NCBI RefSeq assembly: GCF_014636315.1
Contig: NZ_BMED01000005.1
Location: 310,001-374,000, forward strand
Source of the DNA: Parundibacterium terreum
GTDB taxonomy: Bacteria > Pseudomonadota > Gammaproteobacteria > Burkholderiales > Burkholderiaceae_D
DNA: 64,000 nt
Direction of reading: 5' to 3'
The notes below the pieces were generated by a model. The model was not told the origin of the DNA and made no database searches. It was given only the letters and a program-made list of their open reading frames with translations. Below are positions 44,098-54,900 of the stretch, in pieces. The position numbers were made by a program, and so were the translations under genes. How positions within the stretch are numbered: position 1 is the first letter of the stretch; every line of letters starts with the position of its first letter.

Positions 44098-44781
44098 ATG
44101 AAATCATCCGCATTCTTTTCTGCTACTGCCGCAATGGCCGTTTTGGTCTCAATGGCATTAAGCGCTTGTTCCACGATTCCCGAGCCTATCGTGCAAAGGC
44201 CGATGACGGCGACACCCGCTACTGCGCTTCCGCAGCGGGATATGAATGGGGCAATTTTTCAGAATTCTACTTATCGTCCGCTGTTTGAAGATTCACGTGC
44301 GCGGCTGGTCGGCGATACGCTGACGATTTCTATCAGCGAGAATACCTCCGCCGGTAAAACCGCTGCCAGCTCAGGCAGCAAGACAGGGTCGGTTTCGATT
44401 GCCACGCCTTCCTTGCTTGGCTTGCCAAGCTCCATCACATCCAGGGCAAATGCTTCCAGTTCCGGATCGAATTCCTATAGCGACAAGGGAGCCCAAACTT
44501 CCAGCAATACCTTTACCGGTGTGATTGCGGTCACCGTGATCGACGTGCTGTCCAACGGCAATTTGCTGGTCAGCGGTGAAAAGCAGTTGGGCTTCGATAA
44601 AGGCGCCGAGTATGTGCGCTTCTCCGGCATAGTCAATCCGCGCACTATCGCTGCCGGCAATCTGGTTGCCTCCACGCAGGTGGCCGATGCACGCTTCGAA
44701 TACCGTTCTACGACCAGGGTCGATAAAGCTGAAATCAATTCCATGCTGAACAGGTTTTTCCTGAGCTTTGTTCCGCTTTGA
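44098..44781 (+). CDS. flgH: Flagellar L-ring lipoprotein FlgH
   Basis: Forms the outer-membrane L-ring bushing around the rod (227 aa). The signal peptide ends in the lipobox LSAC, so the mature protein is lipidated at that Cys (about residue 23). Other family segments are GDTLTISISENTSAGKTA, VTVIDVLSNGNLLVSGEKQL and FSGIVNPRTI. It is cotranscribed with flgG and flgI. Confidence 0.96.
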   Translation: MKSSAFFSATAAMAVLVSMALSACSTIPEPIVQRPMTATPATALPQRDMNGAIFQNSTYRPLFEDSRARLVGDTLTISISENTSAGKTAASSGSKTGSVSIATPSLLGLPSSITSRANASSSGSNSYSDKGAQTSSNTFTGVIAVTVIDVLSNGNLLVSGEKQLGFDKGAEYVRFSGIVNPRTIAAGNLVASTQVADARFEYRSTTRVDKAEINSMLNRFFLSFVPL

Positions 44782-44790
44782 TGCTGTGAA

Positions 44791-45924
44791 ATGAGAATGA
44801 CGATGAAAGCTGTAAAACTATCAAGCTTATTGGGAGCCCTCTGCCTAGGCCTGGCCTGTGCAGTGCTGGCCCCGGCGGCAAATGCTGAGCGCCTGAAGGA
44901 TCTGGCCGGCTTCCAGGGCGTGCGCCAGAATCAACTGATAGGTTATGGCCTGGTAGTGGGCCTGGACGGTAGCGGCGACCAGACTACCCAGACCCCATTC
45001 ACGGTGCAAAGCGTGATCAATATGCTGCAGCAGATGGGTGTGAGCTTGCCTTCCAATACCAGTTTGCAGTTGAAAAACGTGGCCGCGGTCATGGTGACGA
45101 CATCCTTGCCGGCGTTTGCTCAGCCGGGCCAGGCACTGGATGTGACAGTGTCGTCCATGGGTAATGCAAAAAGCCTGCGTGGCGGCACCTTGCTGCTGAC
45201 GCCGCTGAAAGGTGTCGATAACCAGGTATATGCGATGGCTCAGGGTAACGTGCTGGTGGGGGGCGTCGGTGCTTCGGCCAACGGCAGTTCTGCCCAGGTC
45301 AACCACTTGAGCGTGGGCCGTATTTCAGCAGGCGCTACGGTGGAAAGAGCTGTCGCCGCACCGCTGGGGCAAGGCAACCTGGTACAGCTGGAATTGAATA
45401 CTACCGATTTCTCTACCGCGAGCAGGGTCGTTGACGCAATCAACCGGCGTTTTGGTGCCGATACCGCAGCAGCGCTGGACGGCCGCGTGATACAGGTAAG
45501 GGCGCCGGTCGGCAATGACCAACGCGTCAGCTTTCTGGGAACCCTGGAAAGCATTGATGTGACGCCTGCGCAGATGCCGGCCAAGGTGATCCTGAATGCG
45601 CGTACCGGCTCCATCGTGATGAACCAGGCCGTGACGCTGGATGCTTGTGCGGTAGCGCATGGCAATCTGTCGGTGGTAATCAATACCGACAATTCGGTCA
45701 GCCAGCCGAATGCGCTGGCCCAGGGCCAGACAGCAGCAACAGCCAATTCCACCATTTCCATCAACAAGGAAGCGGGTCAGCTGGTGGTGCTGAAAGCTGG
45801 CGCGTCCTTGGCTGAAGTAGTCAAGGCTTTGAATGCCATAGGCGCAAAACCGCAGGACTTGCTGGCGATCTTGCAGGCGATGAAGGCTTCCGGCGCTTTG
45901 CGCGCGGACCTGGAAATTATCTAA
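44791..45924 (+). CDS. flgI: Flagellar P-ring protein FlgI
   Basis: Builds the P-ring in the peptidoglycan layer, assisted by FlgA (377 aa). A signal peptide ends near APAANA, followed by ERLKDLAGFQGVRQNQLIGYGLVVGLDGSGD, a diagnostic FlgI start. The C-terminal TQPNALAQGQT-like and QAMKASGALRADLEII segments fit. The start is ambiguous among Met codons at 44791, 44797 and 44803; the last has the better-spaced GAGAA site. Confidence 0.96.
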   Translation: MRMTMKAVKLSSLLGALCLGLACAVLAPAANAERLKDLAGFQGVRQNQLIGYGLVVGLDGSGDQTTQTPFTVQSVINMLQQMGVSLPSNTSLQLKNVAAVMVTTSLPAFAQPGQALDVTVSSMGNAKSLRGGTLLLTPLKGVDNQVYAMAQGNVLVGGVGASANGSSAQVNHLSVGRISAGATVERAVAAPLGQGNLVQLELNTTDFSTASRVVDAINRRFGADTAAALDGRVIQVRAPVGNDQRVSFLGTLESIDVTPAQMPAKVILNARTGSIVMNQAVTLDACAVAHGNLSVVINTDNSVSQPNALAQGQTAATANSTISINKEAGQLVVLKAGASLAEVVKALNAIGAKPQDLLAILQAMKASGALRADLEII

Positions 45925-45939
45925 GGACAGGAGCACAGG

Positions 45940-46842
45940 ATGATTTCCCGCACCGACGTAACCGACAAAGCTGCTTTTGACAGCAAGAGCCTGGATGGCC
46001 TGAAACAATCTGCCAAGGACAATTCGCCCGATGCACTGAAGGCGGCAGCCAAGCAGTTTGAAGGGCTTTTCATGAACATGATGCTGAAGTCCATGCGTCA
46101 GGCCAGTTCTTCACAGGATAGCCCGTTTGAAAATGACCAGACCCGCATGTATACGTCAATGCTGGACCAGCAGTTGACACAGAACATGTCCAACAAGGGC
46201 CTGGGCCTGGCCGATGCGCTGGTGCGCCAGTTGTCGAATAATGCAGCAAATAAAATCCTGCAGCCCGGCAGCAGCGCGGATGCCAGCAGCTCGAAAGCCA
46301 TTGAATCCTACCTGACCAGCCAGCGCGCGAGCAGTACTGCTTCCACCGGCCTGACCAATATCTCGGGCAAGTCTTCCGGCTTGAGCCACGTGAAGGAATT
46401 CCAGAGCAAGCTGGCGGAAGATGCCGAGATCGCCAGCCAGGAGACAGGTATTCCGGCAAAGTTCATGATAGGGCAGGCGGCACTGGAGAGCGGCTGGGGT
46501 AAAAAGGAAATCAAGGCGATGGACGGCAGTGCCACGCACAACATCTTCGGCATGAAGGCGACCAAGGACTGGAAGGGCAAAACAGTCGATGCGGTGACGA
46601 CTGAATATGTGAACGGCGTTGCGCACAAGAAGGTAGAGAAATTCAAGGCCTATGATTCCTACAGCGACGCGTTCAAGGATTATGCAAAATTGCTGACGAC
46701 CAATCCGCGTTATGAAAATGTCATTGCAAATGCCAAAGATGCCAGCAGCTTTGCTTATGGCTTGCAAAAAGCAGGCTATGCGACTGATCCCCAATATGCT
46801 AATAAATTAAGCAAAATTATCAAATATACCTTGTCGGCTTGA
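45940..46842 (+). CDS. flgJ: Flagellar rod cap and muramidase FlgJ
   Basis: A bifunctional 300-aa protein. The N-terminal rod-capping domain (about 25-110) has LKAAAKQFEGLFMNMMLKSMRQA. A Ser-rich linker leads to the glucosaminidase-type domain (about 150-300), with IGQAALESGWGKKEI carrying the catalytic Glu and NIFGMKATKDWKGKTV. It opens the peptidoglycan for rod growth. It is followed by 102 bp containing the flgK sigma-28 promoter. Confidence 0.96.
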   Translation: MISRTDVTDKAAFDSKSLDGLKQSAKDNSPDALKAAAKQFEGLFMNMMLKSMRQASSSQDSPFENDQTRMYTSMLDQQLTQNMSNKGLGLADALVRQLSNNAANKILQPGSSADASSSKAIESYLTSQRASSTASTGLTNISGKSSGLSHVKEFQSKLAEDAEIASQETGIPAKFMIGQAALESGWGKKEIKAMDGSATHNIFGMKATKDWKGKTVDAVTTEYVNGVAHKKVEKFKAYDSYSDAFKDYAKLLTTNPRYENVIANAKDASSFAYGLQKAGYATDPQYANKLSKIIKYTLSA

Positions 46843-46884
46843 TAGTTATTTTGCCTTATTGCAAGAATTTGGCTTCGCGCTTAT

Positions 46885-46911
46885 TAAAGTTTTCGTGGAT
46901 CGGGCCGAAAA
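46885..46911 (+). promoter_or_regulatory. Sigma-28 promoter of flgK-flgL
   Basis: TAAAGTTT (46885-46892), exactly 11 bases, GCCGAAAA (46904-46911). The -35 box is perfect and the -10 box matches 7 of 8. The predicted start point is near 46919, about 26 nt before the flgK ATG. Confidence 0.88.
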
Positions 46912-46944
46912 CTCAATGTAGTTACAAAAGAATGTATCAATATT

Positions 46945-48903
46945 ATGTCAAATATATATAGCATTGCGTCAAGTGCACTGCAGGCCGCACAGGTAGGTAT
47001 TGCGACTACCGGTCATAATATTGCCAATGCATCAACACCTGGCTATAACCGCCAGGTTGTAGTCCAAGCTTCTGCCGCTGCGCAACAATATAGCTTCGGT
47101 TTTGTCGGGCAGGGTACGCAGGTCGCCAGTGTCAGGCGTATCTATGACCAGTTTCTGACTGATCAGGTCAATGCGGCCACTTCGTCCAAAAGCCAGCTCG
47201 ACACCTATTCTTCGCAAATCACGCAGATCGCCAATCTGGTTGCAGACTCGTCTGCTGGATTATCTCCTGCGGTCAATGATTTCTTTGCTGCGTTCAGCAC
47301 TACCAGTTCGTTTAATCGTACCGACATCATTTCCAAAGCGCAGACGCTGGCTTCGCGCTTCCAGAGCCTGCAAAGCCGCCTGGATGAGATCGGCGCCGAT
47401 ACCAATGGCCAGATCACCAGCAGCATTACGACCATCAATGGTTATGCGCAGGGCCTGGCACAGTTGAATGATGCGATCCAGAAAGCGACGGCAGGTTCCA
47501 CCAGTGGCCCACCGAATGATCTGATGGACCAGCGTGACCAACTGGTGACGGAACTGAGCAAGATCATCAACGTCAATGTTATACACCAGGGCTCGAACTA
47601 CAATATTACGATAGGTAATGGGCAGCCGCTGGTACTGGGTGCAGATGCGCAGACACTGTCGGCCACGACTTCTCCGACTGATCCGCAGCGTGTGGAAATC
47701 GCGGTATCCGGCTTCAACGGCAACACCAGCCTGCTGGGAGAAAATGTCATACAGGGCGGTTCGCTGGGCGGCTTGATGCAGTTCCGGGCTAACACGCTGG
47801 ATGTGGCGCAAAACCAGCTCGGCAAGGTGGCGATAGGACTGGCCTCACAATTCAACGACCAGAACAAGCTGGGTCTGGATTTGAACGGTGCTCCTGGCGG
47901 CAATATCTTCAATGTGGCAACTCCTCTGGCCAGGGCCAGCAGCCTGAACACAGGTACTGGTCAACTGGTTGCCAGCTTTGCACCGAATACCGGCCCCAAC
48001 ACCGGCGTCGCAGCATTGACAGGCAGCGACTACAGCGTGCGTTATGACGGCACCAATTTCAATATCACCCGCCTGTCCGATGGCACGGTCACGTCAAACC
48101 CGACCTTGCCTCTTACGGTAGACGGCGTCGTATTTGACATGCCTAGCGGCACTCCTAACGCGAATGACAGCTTTTTGGTCAGGCCTACGGCCAATGGCGC
48201 TTCTTCTTTCAGCGTCAGCCAGACGGATCCTGCCAAGCTTGCTGCAGCGGCACCGATCAGCACCTCGGTTCCGTCGACCAATACCGGTACCGGCAAGATC
48301 AGTGAAGGCTCGGTAGATTCAACTTTTGTTCAGGGTAGTGTCGTAGCCGGCACGCCTTTGCAGTTTAGCTTTAGCGCCGCAACCAATGAACTGGTGCCGA
48401 ATGCGGCAATGGCGGCATACCCGATCACGGTGACTGTCAACGGCACTGCAACGACCTATGCCGCAGGCGCGAATGTTCCGTACAGTAGCGGCGCCTCCTA
48501 CAGTTTTGGCGGCATGAATGTCAATATCTCCGGCACGCCGAAGGATACTGATGTATTCAACATCGGCTTGAACACCAACCCGGTAGGCGACGTGCGCAAC
48601 TCCAATCTGCTGGGCAAGCTGCAGGATCAAAAAGGTTTATCCGGCGGCACCGCGAGCTATACCGATGTCTATTCGCAGATGGTGGCCCAGATCGGTAACA
48701 AGACCGCCGAACTGCAAGCGACAGGAGCAGCACAAAAGACGCTGCTGGCGCAGGCGACAGCGGCGCAGCAGTCAGAGTCCGGTGTTAATCTGGATGAGGA
48801 AGCAACAAATTTATTGCGTTACCAGCAAACATACCAGGCAGCTGGGAAGGTAATGCAAATTGCAAGTCAGATGTTTCAGACCTTGCTCACCTTAGGCGGT
48901 TGA
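46945..48903 (+). CDS. flgK: Hook-filament junction protein FlgK
   Basis: First hook-associated protein joining hook to filament (652 aa). The N-terminus SNIYSIASSALQAAQVGIAT and NIANASTPGYNRQVV, and the C-terminus VNLDEEATNLLRYQQTYQAAGKVMQI, are diagnostic. The variable centre accounts for its length (E. coli 547). Expression is probably late, from the sigma-28 promoter just upstream. FlgN is its export chaperone. Confidence 0.96.
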   Translation: MSNIYSIASSALQAAQVGIATTGHNIANASTPGYNRQVVVQASAAAQQYSFGFVGQGTQVASVRRIYDQFLTDQVNAATSSKSQLDTYSSQITQIANLVADSSAGLSPAVNDFFAAFSTTSSFNRTDIISKAQTLASRFQSLQSRLDEIGADTNGQITSSITTINGYAQGLAQLNDAIQKATAGSTSGPPNDLMDQRDQLVTELSKIINVNVIHQGSNYNITIGNGQPLVLGADAQTLSATTSPTDPQRVEIAVSGFNGNTSLLGENVIQGGSLGGLMQFRANTLDVAQNQLGKVAIGLASQFNDQNKLGLDLNGAPGGNIFNVATPLARASSLNTGTGQLVASFAPNTGPNTGVAALTGSDYSVRYDGTNFNITRLSDGTVTSNPTLPLTVDGVVFDMPSGTPNANDSFLVRPTANGASSFSVSQTDPAKLAAAAPISTSVPSTNTGTGKISEGSVDSTFVQGSVVAGTPLQFSFSAATNELVPNAAMAAYPITVTVNGTATTYAAGANVPYSSGASYSFGGMNVNISGTPKDTDVFNIGLNTNPVGDVRNSNLLGKLQDQKGLSGGTASYTDVYSQMVAQIGNKTAELQATGAAQKTLLAQATAAQQSESGVNLDEEATNLLRYQQTYQAAGKVMQIASQMFQTLLTLGG

Positions 48904-48915
48904 TAGGGTTCTATT

Positions 48916-50145
48916 ATGCGTATCAGTACCAACACAATTTTTGATACAGGCGGCTCGCAGATCAGTGATCTGCAGGGCAGCCTGTATAGAACGCAGCAGC
49001 AGATATCGGCGAATCGCAAGATACTCAATCCGGGCGACGATCCTATCGGTTCTGCGCGTGCCTTGGTCATCTCGCAATCCGATGCGATCAATGATCATCT
49101 GGCTGCAAACCGCAATACGGTAAAAGGCAGTCTGAATACAACTGAAGGCGCATTGGCAGGCATCACTACTTTACTGCAAAGCGCCAAGGGTCTGGTAGTC
49201 AGCGCCGGTAGCGGCACGCTGACGGCCAGTGACCGCGCGACTTATGCAACGCAACTGGAAAGCAGCATGAATGATTTGCTGGGCCTCGCCAACTCGCGCG
49301 ATGGTTTCGGCGATTACATGTTTTCCGGCTACGCGACAACGACCACGCCTTATACCCAGACTGTGAATGGTGCCACGTATAACGGCGACCAGGGACAGCG
49401 CAAATTGCAGGTTGATACTTCACGCCAGCTTGCGCTGAGCGACGTGGGTCCTGCTATTTTCGGCAATATCCGCGCTTCCAGCACAACTTTCAATAGTCGG
49501 GCCAATTCGGCCAACACTGGTACGGCTGTCATCTCCGCAGCAATTTCGACGACTACGCCTGCGACACTCACCGGGCACAATTACAGCATTGTGTTCAACA
49601 ATGCAGGTACCTTCGACGTCACAGACACGTCGACAGGTAACGTAGTTTCTGCAGGCAACGCTTACACCAGTCCTAGCACGACAGTGACGGTGGATGGCAT
49701 AGACATGACCCTGAGCGATGCGGTAGGGCCTGCGGGAACCACAGTGCCGCCTGCTGCCGGCGACCGCTTTCTGGTCCAACCGGGCAACCAGGATATTTTT
49801 GAATCGCTGACCGACATCATCAATGCGCTAAAAGCTCCGGGAACCACGCCTCAGGACAAAGCGGATTTGCAGGCTGCGCTCGCCCAGGCCAATAGTAATA
49901 TCGACAAATCGCTGGACAATGTCAGCAATTCCCGCACGACGGTAGGCGCCAGCCTGTCGGAGCTGGATACGCTGGACAGCGATGGTGCAGCCAAGGGTAT
50001 CAATTACAAGTCGGCCTTGTCGGATATCCAGGATCTGGATTACGCAAAGGCGATCACCTCGCTGACCCAGCAGCAAATCACCTTGCAGGCGGCGCAAAAA
50101 TCGTTTGTGGCGATATCCGGCCTGTCACTGTTTTCCCTGCTATAA
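48916..50145 (+). CDS. flgL: Hook-filament junction protein FlgL
   Basis: Second junction protein (409 aa; E. coli 317, so the variable central part is longer). N-terminus RISTNTIFDTGGSQISDLQG and ISANRKILNPGDDPIGSARA resemble flagellin-type proteins; C-terminal helix QDLDYAKAITSLTQQQITLQ fits. It is cotranscribed with flgK (12-bp gap) and closed by a strong terminator. Confidence 0.95.
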   Translation: MRISTNTIFDTGGSQISDLQGSLYRTQQQISANRKILNPGDDPIGSARALVISQSDAINDHLAANRNTVKGSLNTTEGALAGITTLLQSAKGLVVSAGSGTLTASDRATYATQLESSMNDLLGLANSRDGFGDYMFSGYATTTTPYTQTVNGATYNGDQGQRKLQVDTSRQLALSDVGPAIFGNIRASSTTFNSRANSANTGTAVISAAISTTTPATLTGHNYSIVFNNAGTFDVTDTSTGNVVSAGNAYTSPSTTVTVDGIDMTLSDAVGPAGTTVPPAAGDRFLVQPGNQDIFESLTDIINALKAPGTTPQDKADLQAALAQANSNIDKSLDNVSNSRTTVGASLSELDTLDSDGAAKGINYKSALSDIQDLDYAKAITSLTQQQITLQAAQKSFVAISGLSLFSLL

Positions 50146-50175
50146 GACGAAAAGCGGTTTTTATCAGATTTTCGG

Positions 50176-50210
50176 CGGCCTGAACTTTGATGTTCAGGCC
50201 GTTTTGCTTT
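50176..50210. terminator. Terminator between flgL and the amidase gene
   Basis: CGGCCTGAAC (50176-50185) pairs with GTTCAGGCCG (50192-50201) around six bases, followed by TTTTGCTTT. It lies between convergent genes and ends the flgK-flgL transcript. Confidence 0.88.
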
Positions 50211-50231
50211 GGGACCTTGCAGCCTACTTTA

Positions 50232-51563
50232 TTACTGGCGCAATGCGGCTTCCACTGCCAGCGCAACTGCAAGGATATGTGCGTCGGAATTGGCCGTGCC
50301 TGCGATGCTCAGACCCACCGGCAAGCTGCCTGCGGCATGGCAGGGAATCGAAATGGCGCAACCGTCCAGTACATTGATCGCCGCCGTATTGCGCAGCATC
50401 AGCGCGTTCGCTGCGAAGAAGGCATCTTCCGAAGCTTCCAGCGGGGCGATCTCCGGCGCGACCATTGGCACGGTGGGCATGATGATCGCATCAAACGGCA
50501 GCAGCTCGGTTTCCATGGCCTGGATCCAGCGCTTTCTGGCGGTATGCAGGTCCAGATAGTCTGCCGCGCTCAATCCTGCGCCCAGTTTGATGCGCCTGGA
50601 CACGCGCCTGTCGTAGCCGTCTTCGTGCTCTGCCAGCAAATTGCGGTGCCAGGCATAGGCTTCTGCCGCAGAAAACATACCGAGAGGACGATAGTCCTGA
50701 AGAATGGAGAGAGGCAGTTCGATAATCTGGGCGCCGGCGGCGGATAGGCGTGACAGCGCCTGGGCGAAGCTGGGCGCGACGTGCTGGTCCATATCATCCA
50801 GCACCAGGGTTTGCGGCAGGGCTAGCCTGAGTCCTGCCAGCGACAGATGCCTGACAGTGAGGGCGTCATCTGCAATGATGCTGTCCATCAGTATGCAGTC
50901 GCGCACCGTATGGCTCATCGCGCAGATGGTATCCAGTGTGGTCGACAAGGGCAGGGCGCCGGTAGCAGGGACCCGGCGCGCAGTCGGCTTGAAACCGGTC
51001 AGCCCGCACAGGGCGGCGGGTATCCTGATCGAACCGCCCGTGTCCGAGCCTATGGCAGCGACACAGATACCGGAGGCGACCGAGACTGCTGCGCCGGAAG
51101 ACGAGCCGCCGGGGATGCGGGCAACCTGCGTATCGGCAGGGTTAGCCGGCGTGCCATAGTGCGGGTTCAGGCCTATGCCTGAAAACGCAAATTCCGTCAT
51201 ATTGGTTTTGCCTATGATTGCTGCGCCGGCCTTGCGCAAGCGGCTTACCACGCTTGCATCGGCGCTGGCAGGTGGCTCGTTTTTTAGCACCACGGAGCCC
51301 GACAGCGTAGTCTCGCCGGCCACATCCAGCAAATCCTTGATGGACACCGGCAAGCCGGCCAGGGCGGACACAGGGGCAATTCCTGCGCTTTGCAAGCTAT
51401 CCGCATAGCTTGCTGCCGCCATGGCCGTGTCGGGATAGAGCCTGGTGAAGATGGACTTGCTTTGCCGCGCCGCTTCCAGGCTGGCTTTCACTAACTCGCC
51501 GCGAGGTTGCCGGTTCAGCGCGTCGATGGAGAAAAGATCTGGTTTATTCATGAGTAAATCCAT
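50232..51563 (-). CDS. Amidase-signature family amidohydrolase
   Basis: A 443-aa cytoplasmic amidase of the amidase-signature family. The Ser-cisSer-Lys triad is readable: Lys in LPVSIKDLLDVAGE, and the Gly/Ser-rich signature ARIPGGSSSGAAVSVASG with GSDTGGSIRIPAALCGLTG. The natural amide substrate cannot be told from sequence. It is not part of the flagellar operon. The second in-frame ATG at 51551 is an alternative start. Confidence 0.9.
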   Translation of the reverse strand: MDLLMNKPDLFSIDALNRQPRGELVKASLEAARQSKSIFTRLYPDTAMAAASYADSLQSAGIAPVSALAGLPVSIKDLLDVAGETTLSGSVVLKNEPPASADASVVSRLRKAGAAIIGKTNMTEFAFSGIGLNPHYGTPANPADTQVARIPGGSSSGAAVSVASGICVAAIGSDTGGSIRIPAALCGLTGFKPTARRVPATGALPLSTTLDTICAMSHTVRDCILMDSIIADDALTVRHLSLAGLRLALPQTLVLDDMDQHVAPSFAQALSRLSAAGAQIIELPLSILQDYRPLGMFSAAEAYAWHRNLLAEHEDGYDRRVSRRIKLGAGLSAADYLDLHTARKRWIQAMETELLPFDAIIMPTVPMVAPEIAPLEASEDAFFAANALMLRNTAAINVLDGCAISIPCHAAGSLPVGLSIAGTANSDAHILAVALAVEAALRQ

Positions 51564-51948
51564 TAAGGCGGCAGGGAATGGGCGCCGATGTTTGAACGTG
51601 CAAAAATACCATGATACCGCCAGTTTCTCCCAAACAGAGACAGCTGATAAGGAATCGCAATCCTGGCAAGCACCTCATTCACGAACAATTCCCTGAATTT
51701 TGATATCAAAAAGTTATTGAAATATCCAGAGGGGCCTCTGGAGCAGGCGATGTCCGGCTGTTTTTGGATTAGTTTGCCTATGCTGATGCATTTCTCCGGC
51801 CCGGCGGGTAGAGCTTAGGTGGTGCAACGCGGTATAATCTCGGTTTCTGATCCAACCCGCGATGTTGCTTGCTTCAGGCGATTGATTTTTGTTGGTTTGC
51901 CTTTGCTTTGCCTGGCTACAAGCACCTTGCCTCACTTTCTCTCTCGCC
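51564..51948. promoter_or_regulatory. Divergent amidase/purL region with sigma-70 -10 box
   Basis: A TATAAT at 51833-51838 is a good -10 box for purL, giving a leader of about 105 nt; the -35 is poor. The leader is pyrimidine-rich before the ATG and shows no Shine-Dalgarno sequence. An inverted repeat CCAGAGG-GG-CCTCTGG lies at 51726-51741. No gene is evident. Confidence 0.5.
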
Positions 51949-54900
51949 ATGTTGATATTGCCAGGCTCTACCGCCCTGTCTGCTTTCCGTACCCAAGGTC
52001 TTTTATCCAAATTGCAAGCGATCGACGCCAACATCAATGGCGTTACCGGACGTTTCCTCCATTTCGTTGATAGTGCCGCGGAACTGAGCGCCGATGACAA
52101 ATCCCGCCTGAATGCCTTGCTAACCTATGGCGATGCATTTAACGCCAGCGAAGACGGCGAGACTTTTGTGGTGATACCGCGCTTCGGCACTATTTCTCCA
52201 TGGGCAAGCAAGGCCAGCGATATCGCGCACAATTGCGGCATGTCGCACATCAAGCGTATTGAGCGCGGCATCAGCTATGCAGTGCAATTGAAAACCGGTT
52301 TGCTGGGCGGCGCTAAAAAGCTGAGCGAAGAAGCCAGGCAAGCCGTTGCGGCGATTTTGCATGATCGCATGACCGAGATGGTTCTTCCGAATAAAGACAG
52401 CGCCGGCGGCCTGTTTAAAGAGCTGGATGCCAAGCCGCTGGAATCAATCGACGTACTGGGTGGCGGCAAGAGTGCGCTGGTCAGCGCGAATGCCGACCTG
52501 GGACTTGCGCTATCGGACGATGAGATCGATTACCTGGTCGAGGCCTTCACGCAAGCCAAGCGCAATCCTACCGACGTCGAGTTGATGATGTTTGCTCAGG
52601 CCAATAGCGAACATTGCCGCCACAAGATCTTCAATGCGGACTGGACCATAGACGGCGAAAAGCAGGACAGGTCGCTGTTCGCGATGATCAAGAATACGCA
52701 TCTGCTGCAGCCTAAGGGCACTATCGTTGCGTACAGCGATAACTCGTCCATCATGGAAGGCGCGACTGTGCAGCGCTTCTATCCACGCGGTGCGGCCCAG
52801 GGCAATACCTATGAATCATCGGAAGAGTTGACGCATACGCTGATGAAGGTGGAAACGCATAATCACCCGACTGCGATATCGCCATTTCCAGGTGCCTCTA
52901 CCGGCGCCGGCGGCGAGATCCGTGATGAAGGCGCGACAGGCCGCGGCGCCAAGCCGAAGGCGGGCCTGACCGGCTTTACCGTGTCCAACCTGATGCTGCC
53001 GGATTCTCCGCAGCCTTGGGAAAATGCAGCCGATGCGGTCGCGGGCGATGGCAGCGGTGCAGTGTACGGCAAGCCTGATCGCATTGCTTCCGCCTTGCAG
53101 ATTATGATAGAAGGCCCGCTCGGTGGCGCCGCATTCAATAATGAATTCGGCCGTCCTAACCTCGGCGGCTACTTCCGTACTTACGAGCAGAATGTAGCAG
53201 GGCAGGTGATGGGCTATCACAAGCCCATCATGATCGCCGGCGGCATCGGCAATATCTCGGACAAGCACACCAAGAAAAACGATCTGCCGGTCGGCAGCCT
53301 GCTGATACAACTGGGCGGCCCCGGCATGCGCATAGGCATGGGCGGTAGCGCCGCATCGTCGATGGCTACCGGCACCAATACTGCGGATCTGGATTTCGAT
53401 TCGGTACAGCGCGGTAATCCTGAAATGGAAAGACGGGCGCAGGAAGTCATCAACGCCTGCTGGCAGCTAGGTGACGACAATCCTATCCTGTCGATTCATG
53501 ACGTAGGCGCGGGCGGCTTGTCGAATGCTTTCCCTGAAATTACGAACGACGCCAAGCGCGGCGCGATTTTTGATTTGCGCAAGGTGCCGCTGGAAGAGAG
53601 CGGCATGGCACCGAAAGAAATCTGGAGCAACGAATCGCAAGAGCGTTACGTGCTGGGTATCGCGCCGGAAAGCCTGCCCTTGTTCCAGTATTTCTGCGAG
53701 CGCGAGCGCTGCCTGTTTGCGGTCGTCGGCACCGCAACTGAAGAACGCCAGTTGAAGGTGATCGACCCTGCGCATGACAATGCGCCGGTGGACATGCCCA
53801 TGGACGTTTTGCTGGGCAAGCCGCCAAAGATGCATCGCGATGTAACGCACGTCAATACTGATTTTCCTGCTATCGACCTGACCGGCATGGATTTGCTGGA
53901 TGTATCGCAGCGCATCCTCAGCCTGCCTACCGTTGCAGATAAATCCTTCCTGATCACGATAGGCGACCGCACTGTGGGCGCGATGTCGGTGCGGGATCAG
54001 ATGGTTGGCCCCTGGCAGGTGCCGGTTGCCGATTGCGCGGTAACTACGATGAGCCTGGAGGGCTATCTGGGCGAGGCGATGTCCATGGGTGAGCGCACGC
54101 CATTGGCGGTCATCAATGCCGCTGCATCCGGCCGTATGGCCGTGGGTGAGGCGATCACCAATATTGCTGCTGCGCCGATCAAGGATATCTCGGACATCAA
54201 ATTGTCTGCCAACTGGATGGCGGCCTGCGGCCAGCCTGGCCAGGATGCAGCCTTGTTCGATACGGTAAAAGCGGTCGGCATGGAATTGTGCCCGGCGCTG
54301 GGTATCAGTATTCCGGTCGGCAAGGATTCCTTGTCAATGCGCACTACCTGGAAAGACGGCGACCAGCAGAAATCGGTGACTTCACCGGTATCGCTGATCA
54401 TCTCCGCATTCTCCCCGGTGTACGACGTGAGGAAGTCGCTGACACCACAACTGAAGCTGGATGCAGGCGATACCAGCCTGATACTGATCGACCTGGGCCG
54501 CGGCAAGAACCGTCTCGGTGCATCAGCCTTTGCGCAAGTGATGCAAAAGCTGGGCGACCAGACTCCTGACGTCGATAGCGCAGATGACCTGAAGGGCTTC
54601 TTTGCCGCAATCCAGCAATTGAACAGCGAGCAAAAGCTGCTGGCCTACCATGACCGTTCCGACGGCGGCTTGTTTGCCACTTTGTGTGAAATGGCGTTTG
54701 CCGGTCGCACTGGCCTGGCGGTCAATCTCGACATCCTGACGCTGGAAAGCGAGCACGCGGCAGACTGGGGCGATTCCAAGAACTGGGCCGGCCAGGTGGC
54801 AGAGCGCCGCAATGACCTGACGCTGCGCGCCTTGTTCAATGAAGAGCTGGGTGCGGTCATACAGGTACGCACCGAGCAAAGATCGGAAGTGATGGATGTC

